Shown here one piece after another: positions 52,890-61,591 of a DNA stretch of 64,000 nt. How positions within the stretch are numbered: the first letter of the stretch is position 1; each line of letters begins with the position of its first letter. Under the pieces are notes generated by a model. That model had not been told where the DNA came from. It searched no databases and saw nothing but the letters and a program-made list of their open reading frames with translations. Origin of the DNA: Nonomuraea angiospora (GTDB taxonomy: Bacteria; Actinomycetota; Actinomycetes; Streptosporangiales; Streptosporangiaceae); NCBI RefSeq assembly GCF_014873145.1, contig NZ_JADBEK010000001.1, forward strand, positions 11,656,001-11,720,000, given 5' to 3'. Both the position numbers and the translations under genes were made by a program.

Positions 52890-54550
52890 CCGCCATCCAC
52901 GAACCCCTTCGCGTGCCGGCCAGGCCCATGACCAAGGGCCAGGTGATCGCCAAGTGGCTGTCCTCCACTGATCACAAGATCATCGGACACCTCTACCTGA
53001 TCACGTCCTTCGGCTTCTTCCTGATCGGCGGCGTCATGGCGCTGATCATGCGGGCCGAGCTGGCGCAGCCGGGCATGCAGTTCACCAGCAACGAGCAGTT
53101 CAACCAGCTGTTCACCATGCACGGCACGATCATGCTGCTGATGTTCGCGACGCCGCTGTTCGCCGGCTTCGCCAACGAGCTGATGCCGCTGCAGATCGGC
53201 GCCCCCGACGTGGCGTTCCCGCGCCTCAACATGGTCAGCTACTGGCTCTACCTGTTCGGCAGCCTCATCGCCGTGTCCGGCTTCTTCACGCCGGGCGGCG
53301 CGGCCTCGTTCGGCTGGTTCGCCTACACGCCGCTGTCCAACGCGATCAACTCGCCCGGCATCGGCAGCGACCTGTGGATCATGGGCCTGGCCCTGTCCGG
53401 CCTCGGCACGATCCTCGGCTCGGTGAACTTCATCACCACGATCATCTGCATGCGCGCGCCCGGCATGACCATGTTCCGCATGCCGATCTTCACCTGGAAC
53501 GTCCTGCTGACCAGCATGCTCGTGCTGATGGCCTTCCCGGTGCTGGCCGCCGCGCTGCTGGTGCTGGAGTCGGACCGCAAGCTCGGCACGCACGTCTTCG
53601 CCCCCGACAACGGCGGCGCGCTGCTCTGGCAGCACCTGTTCTGGTTCTTCGGCCATCCCGAGGTCTACATCATCGCGCTGCCGTTCTTCGGCATCGTGAC
53701 CGAGGTCCTGCCGGTCTTCAGCCGCAAGCCGATCTTCGGTTACATCAGCCTCGTGGTCGCGACGATCTCGATCGCCGGTCTGTCCATCACGGTCTGGGCG
53801 CACCACATGTTCCCGACCGGGCAGGTGTTGCTGCCGTTCTTCTCGTTCATGACGTTCCTCATCGCGGTGCCGACAGGCGTGAAGTTCTTCAACTGGGTCG
53901 GAACGATGTGGCGAGGGCATCTGTCCTTCGAGTCGCCGATGCTGTTCTCCGTCGGCTTCCTCGTCACGTTCCTCCTGGGCGGTCTGACGGGCGTCATCCT
54001 GGCCTCGCCGCCGCTCGACTTCCACATCAGCGACACCTACTTCGTCGTCGCCCACTTCCACTACGTGGTCTTCGGCACCGTCGTGTTCGCCATGTTCGCG
54101 GGCTTCTACTTCTGGTGGCCCAAGTTCACCGGCAAGATGCTCGACGACAAGCTGGGCAAGCTGCACTTCTGGCTGCTGTTCATCGGCTTCCACACGACGT
54201 TCCTCATCCAGCACTGGCTGGGCATGCTCGGCTTCCCGCGTCGTTACGCCGACTACAGCCCCGCCGACGGCTTCACCGACCTCAACATGATCTCGTCGGT
54301 GGGCGCGTTCGTGCTGGGCGCCTCGACGCTGCCGTTCTTCTACAACGTCTGGAAGACCTGGCGCAGCGCGCCGAAGGTCACCGTCGACGACCCCTGGGGC
54401 TACGGCGGCTCGCTCGAATGGGCGACCTCCTGCCCGCCGCCGCGGCACAACTTCACCTCGCTGCCGCGCATCCGGTCCGAGCGTCCCGCGTTCGACCTGC
54501 ACTACCCGCACGTGTCCGCCAAGCCGTCGGCGACGGAGGTCGAGGCCTGA
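52886..54550 (+). CDS. ctaD: Cytochrome c oxidase subunit I
   Basis: A 554-residue catalytic subunit with about twelve helices and the haem a / haem a3-CuB site. Characteristic motifs are [26 protein letters not shown], the CuB/Tyr segment [24 protein letters not shown] and the haem ligand region [15 protein letters not shown]. It reduces O2 to water and pumps protons. The start overlaps the ctaC stop (GTGA) and the stop overlaps ctaF (TGATG), so the three are translated together. The C-terminal tail ([18 protein letters not shown]) is cytoplasmic. Confidence 0.97.
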   Translation: MTAIHEPLRVPARPMTKGQVIAKWLSSTDHKIIGHLYLITSFGFFLIGGVMALIMRAELAQPGMQFTSNEQFNQLFTMHGTIMLLMFATPLFAGFANELMPLQIGAPDVAFPRLNMVSYWLYLFGSLIAVSGFFTPGGAASFGWFAYTPLSNAINSPGIGSDLWIMGLALSGLGTILGSVNFITTIICMRAPGMTMFRMPIFTWNVLLTSMLVLMAFPVLAAALLVLESDRKLGTHVFAPDNGGALLWQHLFWFFGHPEVYIIALPFFGIVTEVLPVFSRKPIFGYISLVVATISIAGLSITVWAHHMFPTGQVLLPFFSFMTFLIAVPTGVKFFNWVGTMWRGHLSFESPMLFSVGFLVTFLLGGLTGVILASPPLDFHISDTYFVVAHFHYVVFGTVVFAMFAGFYFWWPKFTGKMLDDKLGKLHFWLLFIGFHTTFLIQHWLGMLGFPRRYADYSPADGFTDLNMISSVGAFVLGASTLPFFYNVWKTWRSAPKVTVDDPWGYGGSLEWATSCPPPRHNFTSLPRIRSERPAFDLHYPHVSAKPSATEVEA

Positions 54551-54963
54551 TGAAAGTACAGGGTTGGCTGTTCCTCGCGTGCGGCCTGTTCTTCGCGGGT
54601 GTCGACGTCGCCTACTGGTTCTGGACCAAGGCGGCGACGGGTCACGGTGAGCCGGTCGGCACCACGGCCATGGCGATCTCGGTCGGGTTCGCGTTCATGG
54701 TCGGCTACTACCTGATGTTCACCGCCCGGCGCATCGGCGCCCAGCCGGAGGACGACAAGCAGGCCGACATCAGCGAGGGCGCGGGCGAGATCGGGTTCTT
54801 CAGCCCGAGCAGCTGGTGGCCGCTGTTCCTGTGCCTGGCGGCGGCCTTCGCCTTCGCCGGGTTCGTGATCGGCTTCTGGATGTTCCTGATCGGGCTCTTC
54901 CTGGTCATCATGGCCATGATCGGCTTCGTCTTCCAGTACTACCGGGGTCACTTCTCGCACTGA
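54550..54963 (+). CDS. ctaF: Cytochrome c oxidase subunit IV (actinobacterial)
   Basis: A 137-residue accessory subunit. Four hydrophobic segments are visible: an N-terminal helix [37 protein letters not shown], and two at the end (PLFLCLAAAFAFAGFVIGFW and FLIGLFLVIMAMIGFVF), with a hydrophilic loop (PEDDKQADISEGAG). This matches the short subunit IV (CtaF) next to ctaD in actinobacteria. It ends the ctaCDF operon, 13 bp before a strong terminator. Confidence 0.94.
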   Translation: MKVQGWLFLACGLFFAGVDVAYWFWTKAATGHGEPVGTTAMAISVGFAFMVGYYLMFTARRIGAQPEDDKQADISEGAGEIGFFSPSSWWPLFLCLAAAFAFAGFVIGFWMFLIGLFLVIMAMIGFVFQYYRGHFSH

Positions 54964-54976
54964 CCCGGACTGCCTG

Positions 54977-55014
54977 AACGGGCGTCTCCCTTGAGGGGGG
55001 ACGCCCGTTTTTTT
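54977..55014 (+). terminator. Rho-independent terminator of ctaCDF
   Basis: AACGGGCGTCTCCC pairs with GGGGGGACGCCCGTT around TTGA, followed by a run of seven T (TTTTTTTG). Among the hairpins described it is the classical form with a full T-tract. Confidence 0.95.
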
Positions 55015-55164
55015 GTGTTCTTTAACGGTGATCCGATGTGGTTATTCGATCACTGAGGGTAGTAATGAGAAGTCTGCTATGCGGACCGCCGCTAAGGGCC
55101 TTTTCGGGCGCAACAGGGTGGTGAGCAGGGCAAGGGGTTCGTTGTCGGGACGAGGGAGTCATAC

Positions 55165-56367
55165 GTGGGGCGCGTAGCGAATGGATCGGCCGGTCTGCTG
55201 GCGCTGACGCTGCTGGCGGCGTGCTCGGGGGCCTCGGCCCCGAAGCCTGAGGGGGTCGCCATGGCCGGCGGGGCCCAGGGGCCCGCTGTGACGTTCTCTC
55301 CGCAGGACAAGGCCGCGAACGTACCCACAGACCAGCCTGTGGTCGTCTCGGCCCGTGGAGGCACGCTCAAGAGCGTACGGGTGGACGGTGGCAAGGCCGG
55401 GGCGCTCAAGGGCGTCCTGAGCGCCGACGGCACCAACTGGCGCAGCACCGTCACCGCCCGCCCCGGGGCCAGCTACACGATCACCGCCGTCTCCGCGGAC
55501 GCCACGGGCAAGCAGACCCAGACCACCAGCGCGTTCTCCACGGTCAAGGGCAACAAGACCTTCGACATCCAGACCATCACCCCGAACAAGGACGACACCG
55601 GCCTGACGGTCGGCGTCGGCATGCCCATCATGATCGCCTTCGACAAGCCGATCGCCGACCGGGTGTCCGTCGAACGCAACCTCACGGTCCGCAGCTCCAG
55701 GCCCGTGGAGGGCGCCTGGCACTGGTTCGACGACAGTCACGTGGACTTCCGGCCGCTGGAGTACTGGCCCGCGTACACGAAGGTGCGCCTGGAGGCGAAG
55801 CTGGCCGGCGTGCGCGGCGGGCCCGGCATGTACGGCAAGCGCGACGTACGGCTCGACTTCAAGATCGGCCGCTCGCAGATCACCAAGGGCAGCACGGACG
55901 AGCACGTGCTGTACGTCCGGCGCGACGGCAAGAAGATCCGCGAGATGCCGATGAGCGCGGGGCAGGGCGGGCAGTGGAAGTTCTACACCACCTCCGGCAT
56001 CCACCTGGCGATGTCGCGCGAGGACGCCACGCTCATGACCTCGCCCGGGATCGGGCCCGGCGGGGCGGGCTACTACTCGCTGATGGTCTACCACACCGTC
56101 CGCATCTCCAACAGCGGCGAGTACGTGCACAGCGCGCCCTGGTCGGTGGGCTCCCAGGGGAACTCGAACGTCAGCCACGGGTGCGTGAACATCAGCCCGG
56201 AGAACGCGATCTGGTTCGTCAAGAACACGCTGATCGGGGATCCGATCATCATCACGGGGTCGCCGCGGAAGCTCGAACCGACGAACGGGTGGGGGCACTG
56301 GCAGGAGAACTGGAAGGACTGGCTCAAGTGGAGCGTGCTCAAGGACGGGCCGACCATCACGTTCTGA
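55165..56367 (+). CDS. L,D-transpeptidase lipoprotein (YkuD) with Ig-like domains
   Basis: A 400-residue cell-wall enzyme from GTG 55165. A signal with lipobox LLAACSG is followed by two Ig-like domains (about residues 40-130 and 135-240, the second beginning KTFDIQTITPNKDDTGL). The catalytic domain has HVLYVRRDGKKIREMPMSAG, YHTVRISNSGEYVHSA, and SHGCVNISPENAIWF with the nucleophile cysteine. It forms 3-3 cross-links in peptidoglycan outside the membrane, as in mycobacterial LdtMt2-type enzymes. It is a single gene: the ctaCDF terminator precedes it, and repeat-rich noncoding DNA follows. Confidence 0.94.
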   Translation: MGRVANGSAGLLALTLLAACSGASAPKPEGVAMAGGAQGPAVTFSPQDKAANVPTDQPVVVSARGGTLKSVRVDGGKAGALKGVLSADGTNWRSTVTARPGASYTITAVSADATGKQTQTTSAFSTVKGNKTFDIQTITPNKDDTGLTVGVGMPIMIAFDKPIADRVSVERNLTVRSSRPVEGAWHWFDDSHVDFRPLEYWPAYTKVRLEAKLAGVRGGPGMYGKRDVRLDFKIGRSQITKGSTDEHVLYVRRDGKKIREMPMSAGQGGQWKFYTTSGIHLAMSREDATLMTSPGIGPGGAGYYSLMVYHTVRISNSGEYVHSAPWSVGSQGNSNVSHGCVNISPENAIWFVKNTLIGDPIIITGSPRKLEPTNGWGHWQENWKDWLKWSVLKDGPTITF

Positions 56368-57342
56368 TACCGATTCGCGCCGCTGATTACGGCCCGCCCC
56401 GACCCGCCACACCCGGGGCCGGCCACGCTCCGGGCTCGCCACACTCGGGGCCGGTCACGCTCCGGGCTCGCCACACTCGAGGCCGGTCACGCTTCGGGTT
56501 CGCCACACTCGGGGCTGTACGCGCCCCGGCCCGGCGGTGCCTCGGCGCGCTCGCCAGGACGGGGCCCGGCACCCAACGGGACGTGGGGCAACGCGAGCCC
56601 GCGCCGCACCGCGGACGGCGCCGTTCCGGCCTGCCCTCCCCGTCATCGTGCGCGCCCCAGGGTCGCAGGCGCCGCCTCGGACATCGCAGGTGCCGCCTAG
56701 GGCACCGCGCGTGCCGCCCTAGTACCGCAGGTGGCGCCTCAGCACCGCCCGCGTGCCCTCAGCACCGCCCGCGTGCCCTCAGCACCGCCCGCGTGCCCTC
56801 AGCACCGCCCGCGTGCCCTCAGCACCGCCCGCGTGCCCTCAGCGCCGCGGGTGCCGCCTAGGGCGTCGCGCGTGCCGCCCTAGGGCCACTGGTGCCGCCC
56901 GCGTGCCGCCTCAGCGCCGTCCGCGTGCCGCCTCAGCGTCCGAGCACGGCGCTACGGGGGCCATGGGGCTGGCGGCGGTGGGGAATCGAGCGGGCGTGGG
57001 GGAGCCCGGGCGCGGGAGGGGCCAGGCCGTCTACGGGCGGCGCTGAGGAACGGGGCGGGCTGAGCCGTCTACGGGCGGCGCTGAGGGACGGGACGGGCTG
57101 GGTGCGCGGGAGTTGGGCGACGGCGGAGCCACTGGCCGGCCGCTCAGCCGCTGCTCCGGTCCGCTCCCGCGCCACCGTCCGCTCCCGCGCCGCCGTGCGG
57201 GCCCCGGCGCTGGGGCGTTGTGCGCGCCGCCGTGCCGGTCCCGGGGCTGGGGCGTCGTCCGCGCCTCAGCGGCGAGCGGGCGGAGGGCGTACTCCCGGAG
57301 GGAGGCGCGCCCTTTGCCGGAGGCGCGCCCTGAAAGGGGTGC
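56368..57342. repeat. About 1 kb of noncoding DNA built from degenerate tandem repeats
   Basis: No gene is credible here; frames that stay open are low-complexity. Four arrays are visible: a 32-bp unit (starts 56405, 56437, 56469, 56501), a 20-bp perfect unit (56741-56840) with degenerate copies on both sides, a 38-bp pair (57026 and 57064), and an 18-bp pair (57301 and 57319) just past the trpD stop. The region separates the L,D-transpeptidase gene from the converging trpD. Confidence 0.9.
56741..56840. repeat. 20-bp tandem repeat, five perfect copies
   Basis: AGCACCGCCCGCGTGCCCTC is repeated exactly five times. Degenerate versions (GGGCACCGCGCGTGCCGCC-like) continue on both sides from about 56670 to 56940. 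Perfect identity of the core suggests recent expansion and probable copy-number variation among strains. Confidence 0.97.
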
Positions 57343-58389
57343 TCAGGCGCCGTTGGCGGCGGCGCTGACCTCGATCCAGCGGTCGAGGGTGGCGGCGGCC
57401 GCGCCGGAGTCGACGGCCTGGACCGCGCGGGCGTAGCCGTCCGTCATGGCGGCGTCGAGGTCGTCGCCCGGCCCGTTGAGGGCCACCAGGGCCGCCGCGG
57501 CGTTGAGGAGGACGGCGTCGCGCACCGGCCCCGTCTTGCCCCGCAGCAGGTCGTGTACGGCCTGGGCGTTGAAGGCCACGTCCCCGCCCCGCAGCGCGCC
57601 CACGTCGGCGCGCGGGATGCCGAGCACGGACGGGTCGAAGGTCGTCTGCGTGGCCGTGCCGTCCTTGACCACCCAGACCGTCGAGGTGTCCGCGATGGTC
57701 AGCTCGTCGAGCCCGTCGTCGCCGCGGAAGACCAGCGCGCTGACGCCGCGCTCGGCGAAGACGCCCGCCAGCACGGGCAGCATCTTGGCGTCGAAGACGC
57801 CGATGGCCTGGGCGGCCGGGCGGGCCGGGTTGGTGAGCGGGCCGAGGAAGTTGAAGATCGTGGGTACGCCGATCTCCTTGCGCGTCGGCCCGGCGAAGCG
57901 CAGCGCGGGGTGGTAGACCGGGGCGAAGCAGAACGCGATGCCCGCCTCCGCGGCCACCCGCGCCGTCTGCTCCGGCGTGAGGTCGAGCCGGATGCCCAGG
58001 TGCTCCAGGACGTCGGCGGCGCCGCACGAGGACGAGGCGGCGCGGTTGCCGTGCTTGACGACCCGGGCGCCCGCGGCGGCGGCCACGATGGCGGCCATCG
58101 TGGAGACGTTGACGGTGTGGGCGCGGTCGCCTCCCGTGCCGACGACGTCGACCACGGGCCCCTCCACGCTCAGCGGCGTGGCCAGCTCCAGCATGGTGCG
58201 GGCCAGGCCCACGACCTCGGCCACCGTCTCGCCCTTGGCGCGCAGCGCGACCACGAAGCCGGCGATCTGGGACGGCGTCGCGGCGCCGGACATGATCTCC
58301 CGCATCGCCCAGGCCGACTCGTCGGAGGTGAGGTGCTCCCCGGACAGGAGAGCGGACAGCAGGGTGGGCCAGGTCGTCCGGGAGTCCAT
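57343..58389 (-). CDS. trpD: Anthranilate phosphoribosyltransferase
   Basis: A 348-residue tryptophan-pathway enzyme joining anthranilate and PRPP. PRPP-binding motifs are [19 protein letters not shown] and [20 protein letters not shown] in part; the anthranilate site is in [20 protein letters not shown] in part and [11 protein letters not shown]. The ATG at 58389 (AGGTG upstream) is preferred over a GTG at 58395. It lies 6 bp after the receiver-like gene, so they may be one transcript. No other trp gene is nearby, which is common for this locus in actinobacteria. Confidence 0.95.
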   Translation of the reverse strand: MDSRTTWPTLLSALLSGEHLTSDESAWAMREIMSGAATPSQIAGFVVALRAKGETVAEVVGLARTMLELATPLSVEGPVVDVVGTGGDRAHTVNVSTMAAIVAAAAGARVVKHGNRAASSSCGAADVLEHLGIRLDLTPEQTARVAAEAGIAFCFAPVYHPALRFAGPTRKEIGVPTIFNFLGPLTNPARPAAQAIGVFDAKMLPVLAGVFAERGVSALVFRGDDGLDELTIADTSTVWVVKDGTATQTTFDPSVLGIPRADVGALRGGDVAFNAQAVHDLLRGKTGPVRDAVLLNAAAALVALNGPGDDLDAAMTDGYARAVQAVDSGAAAATLDRWIEVSAAANGA

Positions 58390-58395
58390 GGGCAC

Positions 58396-58794
58396 CTACT
58401 TAGCGTTGAGTCGGGTCGAGGAGCGACGCCGCATGAGGTCGGCCACGGTGTCGGCCAGGACCATGGGCTCCAGCGGCTGCGGCACCACGGCGTCGGCCTT
58501 GGACCAGTCGGCCAGCCAGCGGTCGTCGCGCCTGGCGATGATCAGGCAGATGGGCGGGCAGTCGTAGACCTCGTCCTTGGCCTGGCGGGAGACGCCCATG
58601 CCACCCGCGGGCTGCGTCTCGCCGTCGAGGACGGCCACGTCGATCTCGCCCGAGCCCAGCCACTGGTGGACCTTGGGCTCGGTGGCGCATTCCACGATCT
58701 CCACGAGGGGTACGTCGGCGGCGGGGCGCCTGCCGATGGCCTGGATCACCTCGGCCCTGGTGGCGGCGTCGTCGCTGTAGACGAGGACCCTCAT
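58396..58794 (-). CDS. Receiver-domain-like protein without output domain
   Basis: A 132-residue protein starting MRVLVYSDDAATRAEVIQAIG at the ATG 58794; longer upstream frames read into the control region. The fold resembles a response-regulator receiver: SDD near residue 8, VAVLDGETQPAGG near 60 (the aspartate is a candidate acceptor), and ADAVVPQPLEP near 110 where a KP motif would be. The conserved lysine is missing, so phosphorylation is doubtful. There is no DNA-binding domain. It is 6 bp upstream of trpD and diverges from ctaE. Confidence 0.75.
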   Translation of the reverse strand: MRVLVYSDDAATRAEVIQAIGRRPAADVPLVEIVECATEPKVHQWLGSGEIDVAVLDGETQPAGGMGVSRQAKDEVYDCPPICLIIARRDDRWLADWSKADAVVPQPLEPMVLADTVADLMRRRSSTRLNAK

Positions 58795-59004
58795 CGTGTC
58801 GTCGGTGCTCCCAGTGGACGTCACTGTCGCGCTCGCTATTCCTTGTAGCAGTATGGTCACCTCGGATCGTACCGGTGCGGCGGTGTGCATTCCCAGGCCA
58901 CCATGCCTGACAGGGGGTTTTGGGGCGATTCTCCCAGGTTGCCTCCCGGTTTGTACCTGCTAACCGGGGGGTCGTGCGCGGGACCGACCACCGAAGCCGC
59001 AATA

Positions 59005-59658
59005 ATGCTGCCCGTGGCGACAGCATCCGCAATAACTTCGACGACGACAGCACAGTCGTACCGCAGACCCAATCTGGTCAGTGTCGGGACGATCGTCTGG
59101 CTGTCCTCTGAGCTCATGTTCTTCGCGGCGCTGTTCGCGATGTACTTCACCATCCGGTCGGTGAGCGTGGGCAACGGCTTCGATTGGGGCCCCGCCTTCC
59201 ACAAGGTCGGCCTGGAGGCCGCCGAGGGCGCTCATCTGAACATCCCGTTCGCGACGGTCAACACGATCATCCTGGTTCTGTCGAGTGTGACGTGCCAGCT
59301 GGGCGTGTGGGCCGCGGAGAAGGGGCAGGTCGGCAAGCTCCGCTTCTGGTACATCGTCAGCTTCCTCATGGGCGCGGTCTTCGTGGCCGGGCAGCTGTAC
59401 GAGTACGCCGAGCTGGCATCAGAGGGCGCGACCTTGTCCGCCAACCCCTACACTTCGGTGTTCTACCTGACGACGGGCTTCCACGGCCTGCACGTGACCG
59501 GTGGCCTATTCGCGTTCCTGTTCATGCTGGGACGCACGTACGCCGCGAAGCGCTTCACGCATGAGCAGGCCACCAGCGCGATCGTTGTGTCCTACTACTG
59601 GCACTTCGTAGACGTCGTCTGGATTGGTCTTTTCGCGACCATCTACATCATTCGTTAA
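59005..59658 (+). CDS. ctaE: Cytochrome c oxidase subunit III
   Basis: A 217-residue membrane subunit with five helices. Motifs are [28 protein letters not shown] in pieces, [29 protein letters not shown] and [22 protein letters not shown] 59005 is used; GTG 59014 a few bases on is an alternative, and AATAAT just before it could be a -10 box for a leaderless transcript, as no Shine-Dalgarno sequence is seen. The ctaE-qcrC-qcrA-qcrB order is the standard actinobacterial bc1-aa3 operon. Confidence 0.94.
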   Translation: MLPVATASAITSTTTAQSYRRPNLVSVGTIVWLSSELMFFAALFAMYFTIRSVSVGNGFDWGPAFHKVGLEAAEGAHLNIPFATVNTIILVLSSVTCQLGVWAAEKGQVGKLRFWYIVSFLMGAVFVAGQLYEYAELASEGATLSANPYTSVFYLTTGFHGLHVTGGLFAFLFMLGRTYAAKRFTHEQATSAIVVSYYWHFVDVVWIGLFATIYIIR

Positions 59659-59672
59659 GGAACGGGATCTCT

Positions 59673-60482
59673 GTGACTAGGATCACCGCTTGGCGGCGGC
59701 ATCCCCTCGCGAGATATGCCGTCCTGATTTTGGCGTTGGCGCTGGTCGGGATGGTATACGCCGCCTTTGTCCAGGCGGGTAAGCCTGCCGACGCGGCACT
59801 GGCGGCAGGCAAGGTCGATGACGTGGCCGAGGGCAGGAGCTTGTTCGTCAAGCACTGCTCCAGCTGCCACGGCATGAACGCGGAGGGCACCAAGACGGCG
59901 CCCACGCTCGTCGGCGTCGGCGCCGCGGCGGTCGACTTCCAGATGAGCACCGGCCGCATGCCCGCCGCCAACCCGGGTCCGCAGGCGCCGCGCAAGCCGA
60001 TGGCGCCCTGGGTCGACGAGACGAAGATCAGGCAGATCGGCGCCTACGTGCAGTCGCTCGGCGGCGGCCCGCAGGTCCCGGGGCAGGAGCAGGTCGACGC
60101 CAAGCTCGGCGACGCCGGCAAGGGCGGCGAGCTGTTCCGCGCCAACTGCATCCAGTGTCACAACTGGGCCGGCGCCGGTGGAGCCCTGACGCAGGGCAAG
60201 TACGCTCCCAACCTCAACTCGGCGACCCCCACCCAGATCTACGAGGCGATGGTCACCGGGCCCCAGGCGATGCCGGTCTTCAACGACACGACGATCACGC
60301 CTGAAGAGAAGCGCAGCATGATCGCCTACATCACGCAGGTCCGCGAGCAGAAGGACCCGGGAGGTTTCGGCCTCGGGCGCATTGGCCCGGTGACCGAAGG
60401 TCTCGTAGCGTGGATCGCAGGCCTCAGTGTCCTCGCACTCGCCGCCATCTGGATCACCGCGAAGAAGCGACAGAAGTCATGA
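59673..60482 (+). CDS. qcrC: Dihaem cytochrome c subunit of the bc1 complex
   Basis: A 269-residue membrane-bound cytochrome cc. An N-terminal helix (YAVLILALALVGMVYAAFV) is followed by two haem c domains with KHCSSCHGMNAEG near residue 61 and ANCIQCHNWAG near 160, axial methionines in the following loops, and a C-terminal anchor (GLVAWIAGLSVLALAAIWI). It transfers electrons straight to CuA of CtaC, replacing a soluble cytochrome c. The GTG start at 59673 lies 14 bp after ctaE with AAGGAA about 10 bases upstream. Confidence 0.96.
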   Translation: MTRITAWRRHPLARYAVLILALALVGMVYAAFVQAGKPADAALAAGKVDDVAEGRSLFVKHCSSCHGMNAEGTKTAPTLVGVGAAAVDFQMSTGRMPAANPGPQAPRKPMAPWVDETKIRQIGAYVQSLGGGPQVPGQEQVDAKLGDAGKGGELFRANCIQCHNWAGAGGALTQGKYAPNLNSATPTQIYEAMVTGPQAMPVFNDTTITPEEKRSMIAYITQVREQKDPGGFGLGRIGPVTEGLVAWIAGLSVLALAAIWITAKKRQKS

Positions 60483-61591
60483 CAGACAACGAGCACGAGA
60501 TCGAGCAGCCCGATGAGCGCGTACCCAAGCGCGTCATCGGCACCCCCGCGCCGGGCACCTCGATGCTGGGCACCGCGGAGGCCACGGACGTAGAGAAGAA
60601 CGTCCCCGGCGTCACGCTGCCTGACGAGAGCAAGGCCCGCAAGGCCGAGAAGATCGTGGCGCTCTGCTTCACGATCACGTTCCTGGCCGCGATCGCGTTC
60701 ATCATCTCCTACGTGGTCTTCCAGGTCGGCAGCCCCGAGGCGACCGGGGTGTCCAACCTCGCGCTGGGCTCCTCGCTGACCGTGGCGATCCTGGGACTGG
60801 CGATCGGCATCGTGATCTGGGTACGCATGATCATGCCGAAGTACTCCCTGGTCCAGGACCGCCACCCGATGGCCTCCGCCGAGGACGACCGCGAGGTCGT
60901 CGCCGACACGTTCGTCCAGGGCGCCAACGAGAGCGGCTTCGTCAAGCACAAGCTGCTGCGCCGCACGCTGCTGCTGGCCGCCGCGCCCCTCGGCCTCGTG
61001 CCGGTGGTGCTGCTGCGCGACCTCGACAACAGCAAGATGCCGGGCGCGAAGTTCAACAAGCTGCTGCGCCACACGGTCTGGGGTGAGAAGACCAAGGAGG
61101 GCAAGCCGCTCAGGCTCGTCGTCGAGGGCACCGGCCAGCCGATCCGGGCCGCCGACTTCAACTCGCCCGGCGGCATCCTGTCGGTGGTCCCCGAGGGCTA
61201 CGAGCACGACCTCAACGCCCTCGCCAAGGCCACGCTGATCCTGATCAAGTTCCGCCCGGAGGAGCTCAAGAGCGGCGTCCGGCAGAACTGGACGCACGAC
61301 GGCATCGTGGCGTACTCCAAGATCTGCACGCACGTGGGCTGCCCCGCGGCCCTGTACGAGCAGAACACCCACCACATCCTCTGCCCCTGCCACCAGTCGA
61401 CGTTCGACGCGGCCGACGGCGCGAAGGTCATCTTCGGCCCGGCCGCCAGGCCGCTGCCGCAGCTGCCGATCACGGTCGACGCCGAGGGCTACCTGATCGC
61501 CCAGGGCGACTTCCAGGTCCCCGTCGGTCCGAGCTTCTGGGAACGCGGTGACGCCGAGCGCGCGGCGAGGGAGAAGGGAGGCCAGGCATGA
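60479..61591 (+). CDS. qcrA: Rieske iron-sulfur subunit of the bc1 complex
   Basis: A 370-residue subunit. Three N-terminal helices (IVALCFTITFLAAIAFIISYVVF, LTVAILGLAIGIVIWV and LLLAAAPLGLVPVVLL) are the actinobacterial hallmark. The Rieske cluster motifs are CTHVGCPAALY and CPCHQSTFDAADG near residues 285-310. It accepts electrons from menaquinol and passes them to QcrC. The ATG overlaps the qcrC stop (ATGA) and the stop overlaps qcrB (ATGA). Confidence 0.97.
   Translation: MTDNEHEIEQPDERVPKRVIGTPAPGTSMLGTAEATDVEKNVPGVTLPDESKARKAEKIVALCFTITFLAAIAFIISYVVFQVGSPEATGVSNLALGSSLTVAILGLAIGIVIWVRMIMPKYSLVQDRHPMASAEDDREVVADTFVQGANESGFVKHKLLRRTLLLAAAPLGLVPVVLLRDLDNSKMPGAKFNKLLRHTVWGEKTKEGKPLRLVVEGTGQPIRAADFNSPGGILSVVPEGYEHDLNALAKATLILIKFRPEELKSGVRQNWTHDGIVAYSKICTHVGCPAALYEQNTHHILCPCHQSTFDAADGAKVIFGPAARPLPQLPITVDAEGYLIAQGDFQVPVGPSFWERGDAERAAREKGGQA

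Noticed and set aside
56741..56840. CRISPR array
   Set aside because: The 20-bp units are directly adjacent with no spacers of unique sequence, so this is a simple tandem repeat.
55974..56861. A long plus-strand frame running from the transpeptidase gene into the repeats
   Set aside because: Its first part is an alternate frame of the transpeptidase and the rest is low-complexity repeat translation (PPACPQHRPRALSTAR-type).
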